A model generated the notes under the pieces. That model was given only the letters and a program-made list of their open reading frames with translations. It did not search any database and had not been told where the DNA came from. This document shows, one piece after another, positions 54,191 to 60,911 of a stretch of DNA of 64,000 nt; position 1 is the first letter of the stretch; each line of letters opens with the position of its first letter. The translations under genes were made by a program, and so were the position numbers. Origin of the DNA: Fontivita pretiosa (GTDB taxonomy: Bacteria; Planctomycetota; Phycisphaerae; Tepidisphaerales; Tepidisphaeraceae); assembly GCF_050410795.1 (NCBI RefSeq), contig NZ_CP191258.1:620001-684000 (forward strand). Direction: 5' to 3'.

Positions 54191-55660
54191 TCATCCTTTC
54201 CGTCGCTTTTGCCACAACTGATGAAACGTCTTCTTCGCCGGGGCGGGCATGGAACGCACCTGCGTCCAGCCAGCCGCGGCAAAAGGCATGCTCTGGACCC
54301 ACCCCGTCCTTCGCGCCCGACGACGAAGATCCCATTTCTGCACCCGGCCGATCCACGCATACAGCAGCGGCGACCTGACCGCCCACGCCCACAGCCGATA
54401 GATCCCCCGCTCGATCGCCGAATTCAGCCGCTGCGCGACGATGTCCCGCCGCAGATTGATCAGGTGCCGCGGGATGTTGATCTTCACCGGGCACACTTCG
54501 TAGCACGCCCCGCACAGGCTCGACGCCTGCGGAAGATCCTTGAAACTGCCCAGCCCCCGGAACAGCGGCGTGATCAGCGCCCCGATCGGCCCGGGATAGA
54601 CGCTGCCGTACGCATGCCCGCCGATCGTGCGATAGATCGGGCAGGCATTCAGACACGCCCCGCATCGAATGCATCGCAGCGTCTCGCGATATTCGCTGCG
54701 CAGAATCTCGCTTCGACCGTTGTCGATCAGCACCAGATGAAACTGCTCCGGTCCGTCCTTTTCCCCCGGACGCCGCGGGCCGCCGAAAAGGCTCGTATAC
54801 ACCGTCATCGGCTGACCGGTGGCGCTGCGCGCCAGCAGCTTCAGCATCACCGCCAGATCCACCTGCCGCGGAATCAGCTTCTCGATGCCCACCAGACTCA
54901 CCAGCACCCGCGGCGTGGTCGTGCTCTGCCTGGCGTTGCCCTCGTTTTCCACCACGCACACCTGCCCGGTTTCCGCGATCAGGAAGTTCCCGCCGGTCAT
55001 CCCGAAATCAGCCCGGCGGAACTTCTCGCGAAGATACTGTCTGGCCTGTTTCGTCAGCGTCTGGGGATCCTCGTTGTAGGGCGTGTGGAAGTATTCGCTG
55101 AACAGCCTGGCGATCGACGCCTTGTCCTTGTGAACGATCGGGGCCACGATATGGCTGGGCCGGTCGTGGCTGATCTGCACGATGAACTCGCCCAGGTCCG
55201 TCTCCACGACATCCATCCCCTCAGCCTCCAGCGCCTGCGCCAGATCGATCTCCTCGCTGACCATCGACTTGCTCTTGATGCATCGCGAGCACCCGGCGGC
55301 CCGGGCGATCTGAAGGATGATCTGCCTGGCCTGGGCGCCGTCGCGCGCAAAGTGCACCTGCCCGCCGTTGCGCTGGACGTTGGCCTTGAGCTGCTCCAGG
55401 TAGTAATCCAGATGATCCAGCGTGTGCTGCTTGATCTGCCCCGCCAGCGTGCGCAGCGCCTCGGCATCGGGCAGGTCCTGCATGCAAAGCTGCCTGGCCG
55501 TGTACTGCCGCACGACCGAATTGAGCAGCGCCCGGTGCAGCTTCTCATCCCCCGCCGCCCTGACGGAGATCTCATGAAAATCGAAAGGCGACTGGTGTGC
55601 CTGCTGAAGGAAATCCGCCGTGGCCGGATCGATCGACCGCTGCTGCGCGAGCTGACTCAT
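54191..55660 (-). CDS. lutB: Iron-sulfur LUD protein, LutB-like
   Basis: 489 aa from ATG 55660. The N-terminal LUD domain has CSRCIKSKSMVSEEIDL, EGMDVVETDLGEFIVQI and GMTGGNFLIAETG. Two 4Fe-4S clusters follow: CIRCGACLNACPIY and CGACYEVCPVKINIP, the standard LutB ferredoxin pair. It would carry electrons in L-lactate oxidation with LutA and LutC. A longer frame from 55711 adds 17 residues without similarity. The GT39 gene follows after 10 bp. Confidence 0.9.
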   Translation of the reverse strand: MSQLAQQRSIDPATADFLQQAHQSPFDFHEISVRAAGDEKLHRALLNSVVRQYTARQLCMQDLPDAEALRTLAGQIKQHTLDHLDYYLEQLKANVQRNGGQVHFARDGAQARQIILQIARAAGCSRCIKSKSMVSEEIDLAQALEAEGMDVVETDLGEFIVQISHDRPSHIVAPIVHKDKASIARLFSEYFHTPYNEDPQTLTKQARQYLREKFRRADFGMTGGNFLIAETGQVCVVENEGNARQSTTTPRVLVSLVGIEKLIPRQVDLAVMLKLLARSATGQPMTVYTSLFGGPRRPGEKDGPEQFHLVLIDNGRSEILRSEYRETLRCIRCGACLNACPIYRTIGGHAYGSVYPGPIGALITPLFRGLGSFKDLPQASSLCGACYEVCPVKINIPRHLINLRRDIVAQRLNSAIERGIYRLWAWAVRSPLLYAWIGRVQKWDLRRRARRTGWVQSMPFAAAGWTQVRSMPAPAKKTFHQLWQKRRKG

Positions 55661-55680
55661 GCCGCCGATTGTATGAGAAC

Positions 55681-55902
55681 CTACCGCCCGCTCAACCATC
55701 GCCACAGCCACAGGCCAAGGGTCAGTACCAGCGACAGCACCAGGCTTGTGACGATCGGGAAGTAGATGCGGACATGCTCGCCTTCGTAGGCGATGTCTCC
55801 CGGCAGGCCGCGGAATCCGCTGCGGCCAAGCAGCATCACGACCGCCCCGATGATCACCATCACCAGGCCGATCAGGATCAGTGTTCGTCCCACATCAGTC
55901 AT
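55681..55902 (-). CDS. DUF2905 small membrane protein
   Basis: 73 aa. Two helices (about 7-26 and 48-68) flank the DUF2905 signature GLPGDIAYEGEHVRIYFPI. Members are conserved small inner-membrane proteins of unknown function. It lies 20 bp upstream of lutB on the same strand, so it may be the first gene of that transcript. The IS element inserted about 100 bp upstream of its start. Confidence 0.88.
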   Translation of the reverse strand: MTDVGRTLILIGLVMVIIGAVVMLLGRSGFRGLPGDIAYEGEHVRIYFPIVTSLVLSLVLTLGLWLWRWLSGR

Positions 55903-55989
55903 GCCGTCAATTCTATACGCCCGGCCCCGGCGCGCGGATGGCTGGAGCCCGGGGTCGGAGCGGTCAACAGTTGTTGACGTGCCGGGCCG

Positions 55990-56007
55990 CGGAAAAGACT
56001 CCCGACC
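55990..56007 (+). repeat. Left part of the 25-bp repeat interrupted by the IS element
   Basis: C-GGAAAAG-ACTCCCGACC, continuing on the far side of the element from 57081 as CCTTTTT. Its last 10 bases (55998-56007) are the left copy of the target duplication. Joining the flanks after removing 56008-57080 rebuilds the sequence seen intact at 47653-47677. Confidence 0.8.
55998..56007. repeat. Left target-site duplication ACTCCCGACC
   Basis: Ten bases, ACTCCCGACC, directly before the left inverted repeat, repeated exactly at 57071-57080. The neighbouring bases differ (G before and G after here; C before and C after on the right), so the duplication is exactly 10 bp. Confidence 0.85.
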
Positions 56008-56025
56008 GGCTCAGTCTCGACCCTC
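56008..56025. repeat. Left terminal inverted repeat of the IS4-type element
   Basis: GGCTCAGTCTCGACCCTC, a perfect 18-base complement of 57053-57070. The match stops at 56026 (T against A on the other side). Confidence 0.88.
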
Positions 56026-56083
56026 TCCAAGTTCGGCGCATGTTCGGTAGCGCCACGCCGATGCAGTGGGTACAAGCTGCGGG

Positions 56084-57067
56084 ATGGAAACATCTCGATC
56101 ACCATGGAAGGTCCTGCGGCAGGCCCATGAACTGGCCCTCCGCGTCTGGCCGGCCTACTCCTGCGACTGCAGCCGCCACGACTTCACGCTCCCGCAACTC
56201 TTCGCCTGCCTCGTTCTGCGCGAGCAGCTCAAGCTCAGCTATCGCAGGGCCGAGCAACTGCTGCGCGACTCGCCGCAGTGGCTGGCCGACCTCGGCATGT
56301 CCCGCGCCCCGGATCACAACACCCTCTGGCGGGCCTTCGGCACGCTTCTCAAGACCCGGCGCGTCAACCGCATGCTCGACCTGCTGGCCCAGCTTGCCGC
56401 CAAGGCCAAACTGCTGCGTAAGCTCGACTCGAGCAAGCCGCTGACCCTCGACAGCACCTGCTACGAGGCGCGTCACCGCTCACGCCATTACGACCGCGTC
56501 TGCCGCAAGATGCTCCTGCGCGATGGCGGCAAATACACCGAAAAAACCGATGCAGACGAGGTCAATCGCTCACGCTCGCGCCGGGTCCGGCAGATGCCAA
56601 AGCTGGCCCTGGCGGTGGCCTCGGCCTGTCACCTCATCCTGGCGGCGCGGGTTCATATCGGCTGCGGGTCCGATGCGCCGGACTTCGCGCCGCTGTTGTA
56701 CCATGCGTGGCGGCGGGCCAATGTGAACGTCGTCGTCGCCGACGCTGGATACGACTCAGAGGCCAACCACCGCAGCGCCCGCCTGGACATGGGTGTGCGC
56801 TCGGTGATTCCCACGGGCATCGGGCGGCCGTCGAGCAAGCCGCCCGGCGGTCGATATCGCCGGCTGATGAAGCAGCGGTTTGCCCGCAAGGCGGACCGGC
56901 GAACCTACGGCCAGCGAGCGCAGAGCGAGACGGTCAACAGCATGATGAAGCGGAACTTTGGCGATGCCCTGCGTTCCGTGCAACGCCGCCGTCGCCGGCA
57001 GGAGATGCTCTTGCGGACCCTGACGCACGACATCATGATCTACGCCAATTATGAGGGTCGAGACTGA
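56084..57067 (+). CDS. IS4-type DDE transposase
   Basis: 327 aa from ATG 56084; GTG 56066 is an alternative. The catalytic acids are D123 (LTLDSTCYEAR), D220 (VVVADAGYDSEA) and E282. Around E282 the protein has the IS4 signature Y-(2)-R-(3)-E-(6)-K: Y275, R278, E282, K289. The N-terminal part (FTLPQLFACLVLREQLKLSYRRAEQLL, APDHNTLWRAFG) is the DNA-binding region common in IS4/IS5 relatives. No frameshift or stop interrupts it. The stop codon lies inside the right inverted repeat. It cuts and moves its own element. Confidence 0.9.
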   Translation: METSRSPWKVLRQAHELALRVWPAYSCDCSRHDFTLPQLFACLVLREQLKLSYRRAEQLLRDSPQWLADLGMSRAPDHNTLWRAFGTLLKTRRVNRMLDLLAQLAAKAKLLRKLDSSKPLTLDSTCYEARHRSRHYDRVCRKMLLRDGGKYTEKTDADEVNRSRSRRVRQMPKLALAVASACHLILAARVHIGCGSDAPDFAPLLYHAWRRANVNVVVADAGYDSEANHRSARLDMGVRSVIPTGIGRPSSKPPGGRYRRLMKQRFARKADRRTYGQRAQSETVNSMMKRNFGDALRSVQRRRRRQEMLLRTLTHDIMIYANYEGRD

Positions 57068-57070
57068 GCC
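57053..57070. repeat. Right terminal inverted repeat of the IS4-type element
   Basis: GAGGGTCGAGACTGAGCC, the exact complement of the left repeat. It contains the last codons and TGA stop (57065-57067) of the transposase gene. Confidence 0.88.
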
Positions 57071-57080
57071 ACTCCCGACC
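57071..57080. repeat. Right target-site duplication ACTCCCGACC
   Basis: Second copy of the 10-bp duplication, followed by CCTTTTT, the other half of the interrupted 25-bp repeat. Confidence 0.85.
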
Positions 57081-57137
57081 CCTTTTTGGTGATTTTTCCC
57101 GTTGCCGCTGCCGTGGGCGACTCACGATAATGGCGGC

Positions 57138-57593
57138 ATGGAAGAGGCCGACGCCATTCGCATGCCTGGCCGATCCGTGCCGCTGCTGTTGCTGTGCGAC
57201 GATTCGCCGGTGGAGCGCATGGCTCTGGGCCACTATCTACGCCGACAGGGTTATGCCGTTGACGAGGCCGGCGACGGCAAGTCCGCCATCGAACATCTCA
57301 AGAATCGTGAGGTCGATCTGGTCCTGCTCGATTTGCAGATGCCCGGCGTGGATGGGTTCGATGTGCTCAGCTATCTCCAGCAGCATCGCCGGGGGCTGCC
57401 GGTCATTTTGCTCAGTGGAATGCCCCTGGACCAGATTCAGCAGAAGATTCACGGCCTGCCGATGCGCGAGCTGCCCCCGCTGTTCCTCAAGCCCGTTGAT
57501 CTGGAGCAGTTGCTTCAGGTGCTGGAGCTGCAATTGAGCGGGCAGTTGCCCGACCTGGACGCGCCGGCCGACACACAGGACAGCCTCACCTGA
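57138..57593 (+). CDS. Single-domain response regulator receiver
   Basis: 151 aa from ATG 57138; an earlier in-frame start at 57102 is possible, and neither has a clear ribosome-binding site. All receiver residues are present: acidic pair D21-D22 (LLLLCDDSPVER), phospho-acceptor D65 (LVLLDLQMPG), S93 (VILLSGMP) and K118 (LFLKPVDL). There is no output domain, so it probably passes phosphate or binds a partner, as CheY-like proteins do. No histidine kinase is nearby. It ends 3 bp before the convergent glycosylase gene. Confidence 0.88.
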   Translation: MEEADAIRMPGRSVPLLLLCDDSPVERMALGHYLRRQGYAVDEAGDGKSAIEHLKNREVDLVLLDLQMPGVDGFDVLSYLQQHRRGLPVILLSGMPLDQIQQKIHGLPMRELPPLFLKPVDLEQLLQVLELQLSGQLPDLDAPADTQDSLT

Positions 57594-57596
57594 GGT

Positions 57597-58286
57597 TCAT
57601 TGCGCCAGCTCCCGACAGCGCGCCAGGACCGCATCGAACATTCGCCGCGTCAGTCGGCCGGTGAACGTGTTCTGCTGTGAGACGTGATACGACCCGAGCA
57701 GTGACAGACCCTCACGGAGCCTGAGCACCGAGCCGTGCGAGAATGCGGGCTTGCCTGAGATCCGAATGCCCTGACGAGCCACAAGCGCAAGTGCGGCATC
57801 CCACGCGAATCGGCCAAGCGCCAGAATCACGCGCTTGTGTTTCAGAAGCTCCCACTCGCGGTCCAGATACGGTGCGCAGTTGGCGGCTTCAAGTCGCGTG
57901 GGTTTGTTATCCGGCGGAGCGCAGCGCACCGCAGCGCTGATGTAGCAGTCGGAAAGCTTCAGGCCATCCTCGCGTGATACGCTGGTCGGCTGATTGGCGT
58001 AGCCGGCGCGGTGCAACGCCGCGAACAGAAAGTCTCCGCTGCGATCGCCGGTGAACATTCGGCCGGTGCGATTGGCCCCGTGCGCCGCCGGCGCCAGCCC
58101 GATGATCCACAGCCGTCCGTTGACATCTCCGAAGCCCGGCACCGGCCGGCCCCAGTAGCTCCAGCCCGCGTACGCCCGCCGCCTGCCGGCGGCCACTTGC
58201 GCGCAATACCCCCGCAGCCTGTCGCATCGCTCACAGGCGATGATCTGTCGATTGAGCAACTCGATGGACCGCACCCAAGGACCCAC
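57597..58286 (-). CDS. Uracil-DNA glycosylase, family 5 (UdgB type)
   Basis: 229 aa from GTG 58286; GTG 58274 is an alternative. Motif A reads GLAPAAHGANRTGRMFTGDRSG and motif B HVSQQNTFTGRLT, both diagnostic of family 5. Four Cys for the 4Fe-4S cluster are seen: C18 and C21 (ACERC) plus the Cys of AAVRCAPPDNKPT and EAANCAPYL. It removes uracil, and often hypoxanthine and other lesions, from DNA in base-excision repair. Family 5 lacks the usual Asp activator, as here. Cytoplasmic. Confidence 0.9.
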   Translation of the reverse strand: MGPWVRSIELLNRQIIACERCDRLRGYCAQVAAGRRRAYAGWSYWGRPVPGFGDVNGRLWIIGLAPAAHGANRTGRMFTGDRSGDFLFAALHRAGYANQPTSVSREDGLKLSDCYISAAVRCAPPDNKPTRLEAANCAPYLDREWELLKHKRVILALGRFAWDAALALVARQGIRISGKPAFSHGSVLRLREGLSLLGSYHVSQQNTFTGRLTRRMFDAVLARCRELAQ

Positions 58287-58428
58287 TATGGTTGCTGTTC
58301 TGCGCGGTTCAACCGGCCCGATTCGATCCGGGACAACCCTCAGCAAGCGCCGAGCCGCAGAACCTGAACATCCAGGCAGCACGACTCCGTTGCCGCGAAG
58401 TCAGCGGTTTATGCCACTTCCCGGTTTG

Positions 58429-58884
58429 CTAATCACACCCCAGGGCGGCCCGAAGCAGTTGCGTGACCCGTGGCGAGCCGATCTCGCGCTTGCCGAAACC
58501 GGGCAGCGCCCCCGCCAGCGACGCCTCCTCCTGCGCATCGCGGTAGTTGCTCACCAGCATCATCTTCAGACCCGGATACCGTGTCCGAAGCCGTCGGATC
58601 AACTCCACGCCCTGGTCCGACTCGAAGCCGTATTCGAGCTGGCGATTGATCAGCAGAAGGTCCACTCCCTGAGCCAGCAGCTTCTCCAGTTCCGCCTGAT
58701 CGTCTACTGCCACCACTTGCACATCAGGGGCGTTTTTGACTGCCTTCATCACCGCCAGGCGCAGGTACGCCGCGTCCGGCGCGCAGTGCCCCACCAGCCC
58801 GACCGTCCGCCGCGTCGTTGTGGTATCACCGTGCGCCGACTGCCCGGTGGATGGCTGTGACTCCTGATTGTTCGGGTAATTCAT
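58429..58884 (-). CDS. Pseudo-receiver domain protein
   Basis: 151 aa from ATG 58884; a TTG at 58965 overlapping the GroES stop (TTGA) is possible. The fold follows a response-regulator receiver: VDLLLINRQLEYG at beta-3, MMLVSNYRD with Ser112, and GFGKREI with Lys132. The phospho-acceptor position is Asn80 instead of Asp, and the acidic pair after beta-1 is missing (GLVGHCAPD). It therefore cannot be phosphorylated in the normal way. An N-terminal linker of about 25 residues is disordered. It lies directly after the GroES-like gene on the same strand. Confidence 0.78.
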   Translation of the reverse strand: MNYPNNQESQPSTGQSAHGDTTTTRRTVGLVGHCAPDAAYLRLAVMKAVKNAPDVQVVAVDDQAELEKLLAQGVDLLLINRQLEYGFESDQGVELIRRLRTRYPGLKMMLVSNYRDAQEEASLAGALPGFGKREIGSPRVTQLLRAALGCD

Positions 58885-58961
58885 TGCTGCCAGATGACTC
58901 CCCTGGGCTGTCCGTTCGTTCGCGCTGGCCGAATCCACTGTTTTGGGCAACAGCCGCTGGA

Positions 58962-59339
58962 TCAACCGGCGTCGTCGTTGGCCTGTGTCTCGGCCGCACC
59001 CGGTGCGGAGGTGCGAGGCTTCTCCGATCGCCGGAAGATCGCCAGCACGCGGTCGATGTGGACCACGAACAAGCGGTTGTCGTGTTCAAGCTCGACGGGG
59101 ATGGCCTCGCGCGGGTCGAACAGCACCTTGTCGTATGTGCGAATCGTGTGGTCGTCGTCGTTTTCGATCGCCTTGCTGATGGCGATGACTCGTCCGGTGA
59201 TCACGGGGATCTCGTGCGAATCCGGAAGCACGATCCCGCCCTTGGTTTCCCTTTTGTTGTCATCCTTGCGGATCACCACCCGCTTGCCAATCGGCTCGAT
59301 GATGTCGTAATCCACTCGTTGTGTTGGTCGTGTGGCCAT
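58962..59339 (-). CDS. groS: GroES-type co-chaperonin (orphan, extended C-terminus)
   Basis: 125 aa. The Cpn10 fold is recognisable: IIEPIGKRVVIRKD, the mobile loop with KGGIVLPD (the I-V-L at 36-38 binds GroEL), GRVIAIS, YDKVLFDPREAIPVELEHDNRLFVVHIDRVLAIF. It caps a GroEL ring and helps folding. Unusual points: no groEL gene next to it and a 20-residue Ala/Glu/Asp tail after the normal end. The residues before beta-1 are also longer than usual. A pseudo-receiver gene follows within 80 bp. It may be a second, specialised GroES. Confidence 0.87.
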   Translation of the reverse strand: MATRPTQRVDYDIIEPIGKRVVIRKDDNKRETKGGIVLPDSHEIPVITGRVIAISKAIENDDDHTIRTYDKVLFDPREAIPVELEHDNRLFVVHIDRVLAIFRRSEKPRTSAPGAAETQANDDAG

Positions 59340-59440
59340 AGTGCTTCATTCTACGCTGTTCAACGCGCGGTGTGCAGAGGCTGAAGCCGACTGGTTCGGA
59401 TGTGGAGAATTCAAGAGGTTGGGCAGGTCAGGCAAAGCTG

Positions 59441-59466
59441 CCAGCCCGTGCGGGAGCTGGGGCTGG
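59441..59466. other. Possible hairpin, 7-bp stem
   Basis: CCAGCCC (59441-59447) and GGGCTGG (59460-59466) are perfect complements with a 12-nt loop, about 75 nt after the epimerase stop on the minus strand. No T-run follows, so it is not a standard terminator; it could be a stabilising or pausing structure. Confidence 0.3.
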
Positions 59467-59540
59467 ATTACATCCATTGATATCACACCACATCCGTGAC
59501 ATGCACAAACGCGTAGCCGCGGGAAAGGCCCTGGCGACTG

Positions 59541-60902
59541 TCAGTCGATGGCCCGCAGGCGGTCGCTGACGTTCAGCAGCGCCCGTCCATCGTGATACGC
59601 CGCCTTCCAGATTTGGGCTTTGACGGGCTTGATCACTGTGCCGTCGGCGGCGACGGATTCGTACACGCCGCCGTGCTCGTGGTCGATCATGTGCTCGTGG
59701 ATGAATCGCCACTGCTTGAGGAATGCGTCGAAGTAGGCGCCGGTCTGCTGGCCGTGGAGCTCGTGCATGAGCAGCAGGGCATTGAGCCCTTCGAACTGCA
59801 CCCACCAGTCTTTGGCCAGGTCGTCGGCCTGGCCGAGCATCGGGCCTTCGCGGTAGAACCCGCCGTGCGTGCGGTCCCACCCGACCGCCAGCGCATGATC
59901 GACCAGCCTCTTGGCCACTTGCCGCGTTTTGCCGGAATCAGCTCTCTCTCCCAGCGCGTGCTCGGCCTCCAGCAGCAGAAACGCCGTTTCCACATCATGG
60001 CCGTATGAGTCCCGATCCGATGTTGGTCTCCAGTCTTCGGTGAAATACAGGTGCAAGGCGCCCTGCTCGACGCAGATGCGATCTCGCACGATCGCGATCA
60101 GCTCTTGCAGCCGCGCGCCAAGCACCGGATCCTTCCATACCTGATAGAGCTGCGTGAACGCCTCCAGCAGGTGGATGTGCGTGTTCATCGACTTGTGGCC
60201 GACGGGAAAGCCTGCCACGGGAACCTGTCGCGGCAGGCTGGCATCGGCATCTTCCTGGCGAACGATCTGGCCGGAGCGCGTCAGCCATTCGTGATATCCC
60301 CGGTGGGTCGGGTCGTGAGCATGCTCGTCGATCCAGCGGAACGCGCGCCGGGCCAGTTCCAGCGCGTCCGGATCGCCTGTGGCGCGATGCGCCGCCGCCA
60401 TCGCGTACAGGCAGAATGCGTTTCCATAAAGATGTTTGCCATCGGTGTACTTCGCTGAAATGCGCCCGTCGTCGCTCAGACCCCAGAAGAATCCGCCGTG
60501 CTGCTGGTCCCACAAAACGTCGCGCAGGTACGCCACGCCGTGCCGCGCGATCGGGAGAAACCGATCTCGCACTTCTGGCCGGCGAATCGCCACCTCGGAT
60601 GCGATCCATGTCATCCGGGCCTGGAAGACGGAGAACTTGCCGTCCTGGGTATCGGAGACGGGTTTCCAATCGCGAGCGAAATTGGCGTGGAACCCGCCGT
60701 GCTGCGTATCGACACAGCGAGGGAACCACACGTCCAGCACGTGCAGTCGAAGGACCTGCTCCGTCCGCGTCGCCAGATCAAGGTAGTCCTGCTTCATGGA
60801 CGGCCGCGCCGCGGTCGGCGGCGATGCCTCCTGTCCCTGACACCACCGCGCGACGGAAAGCGCCGCCGCTATCACGGCCACCGTCTGGATCAACTTGCCC
60901 AT
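59541..60902 (-). CDS. Exported AGE-family epimerase (cellobiose 2-epimerase-like)
   Basis: 453 aa. Residues 1-23 form a signal peptide (MGKLIQTVAVIAAALSVARWCQG). The body is an (alpha/alpha)6 barrel of the N-acylglucosamine 2-epimerase family. Telling motifs are NTHIHLLEAFTQLYQVW and SYGHDVETAFLLLEAEHAL, the catalytic His region shared with cellobiose 2-epimerases; HGGFYREGPM and HEHGGVYESV are barrel repeats. It would interconvert glucose- and mannose-configured ends of disaccharides. Export is unusual, since known members are mostly cytoplasmic. It is 9 bp upstream of the next gene's stop on the same strand. Confidence 0.86.
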   Translation of the reverse strand: MGKLIQTVAVIAAALSVARWCQGQEASPPTAARPSMKQDYLDLATRTEQVLRLHVLDVWFPRCVDTQHGGFHANFARDWKPVSDTQDGKFSVFQARMTWIASEVAIRRPEVRDRFLPIARHGVAYLRDVLWDQQHGGFFWGLSDDGRISAKYTDGKHLYGNAFCLYAMAAAHRATGDPDALELARRAFRWIDEHAHDPTHRGYHEWLTRSGQIVRQEDADASLPRQVPVAGFPVGHKSMNTHIHLLEAFTQLYQVWKDPVLGARLQELIAIVRDRICVEQGALHLYFTEDWRPTSDRDSYGHDVETAFLLLEAEHALGERADSGKTRQVAKRLVDHALAVGWDRTHGGFYREGPMLGQADDLAKDWWVQFEGLNALLLMHELHGQQTGAYFDAFLKQWRFIHEHMIDHEHGGVYESVAADGTVIKPVKAQIWKAAYHDGRALLNVSDRLRAID

Positions 60903-60911
60903 CGATAGTCT

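Larger units (their letters stand above)
56008..57070 (+). mobile_element. IS4-type insertion sequence, complete, 1063 bp
   Basis: Bounded by perfect 18-bp terminal inverted repeats, GGCTCAGTCTCGACCCTC at 56008-56025 and its complement at 57053-57070. It is flanked by 10-bp direct repeats. One transposase gene fills it, with the complete D-D-E set. The 10-bp duplication and the Y-R-E-K signature fit the IS4 superfamily. Both ends and the gene are intact, so the element may still be active or have inserted recently. Confidence 0.88.

Noticed and set aside
55881..56444. 187-codon + strand frame across the left end of the IS element
   Set aside because: It overlaps the transposase in another frame, lacks motifs and has the composition of a shadow frame.
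57584..57595. CCTCACCTGAGG inverted repeat at the end of the response regulator gene as a terminator
   Set aside because: The loop would be only 2 nt and no T-run follows.
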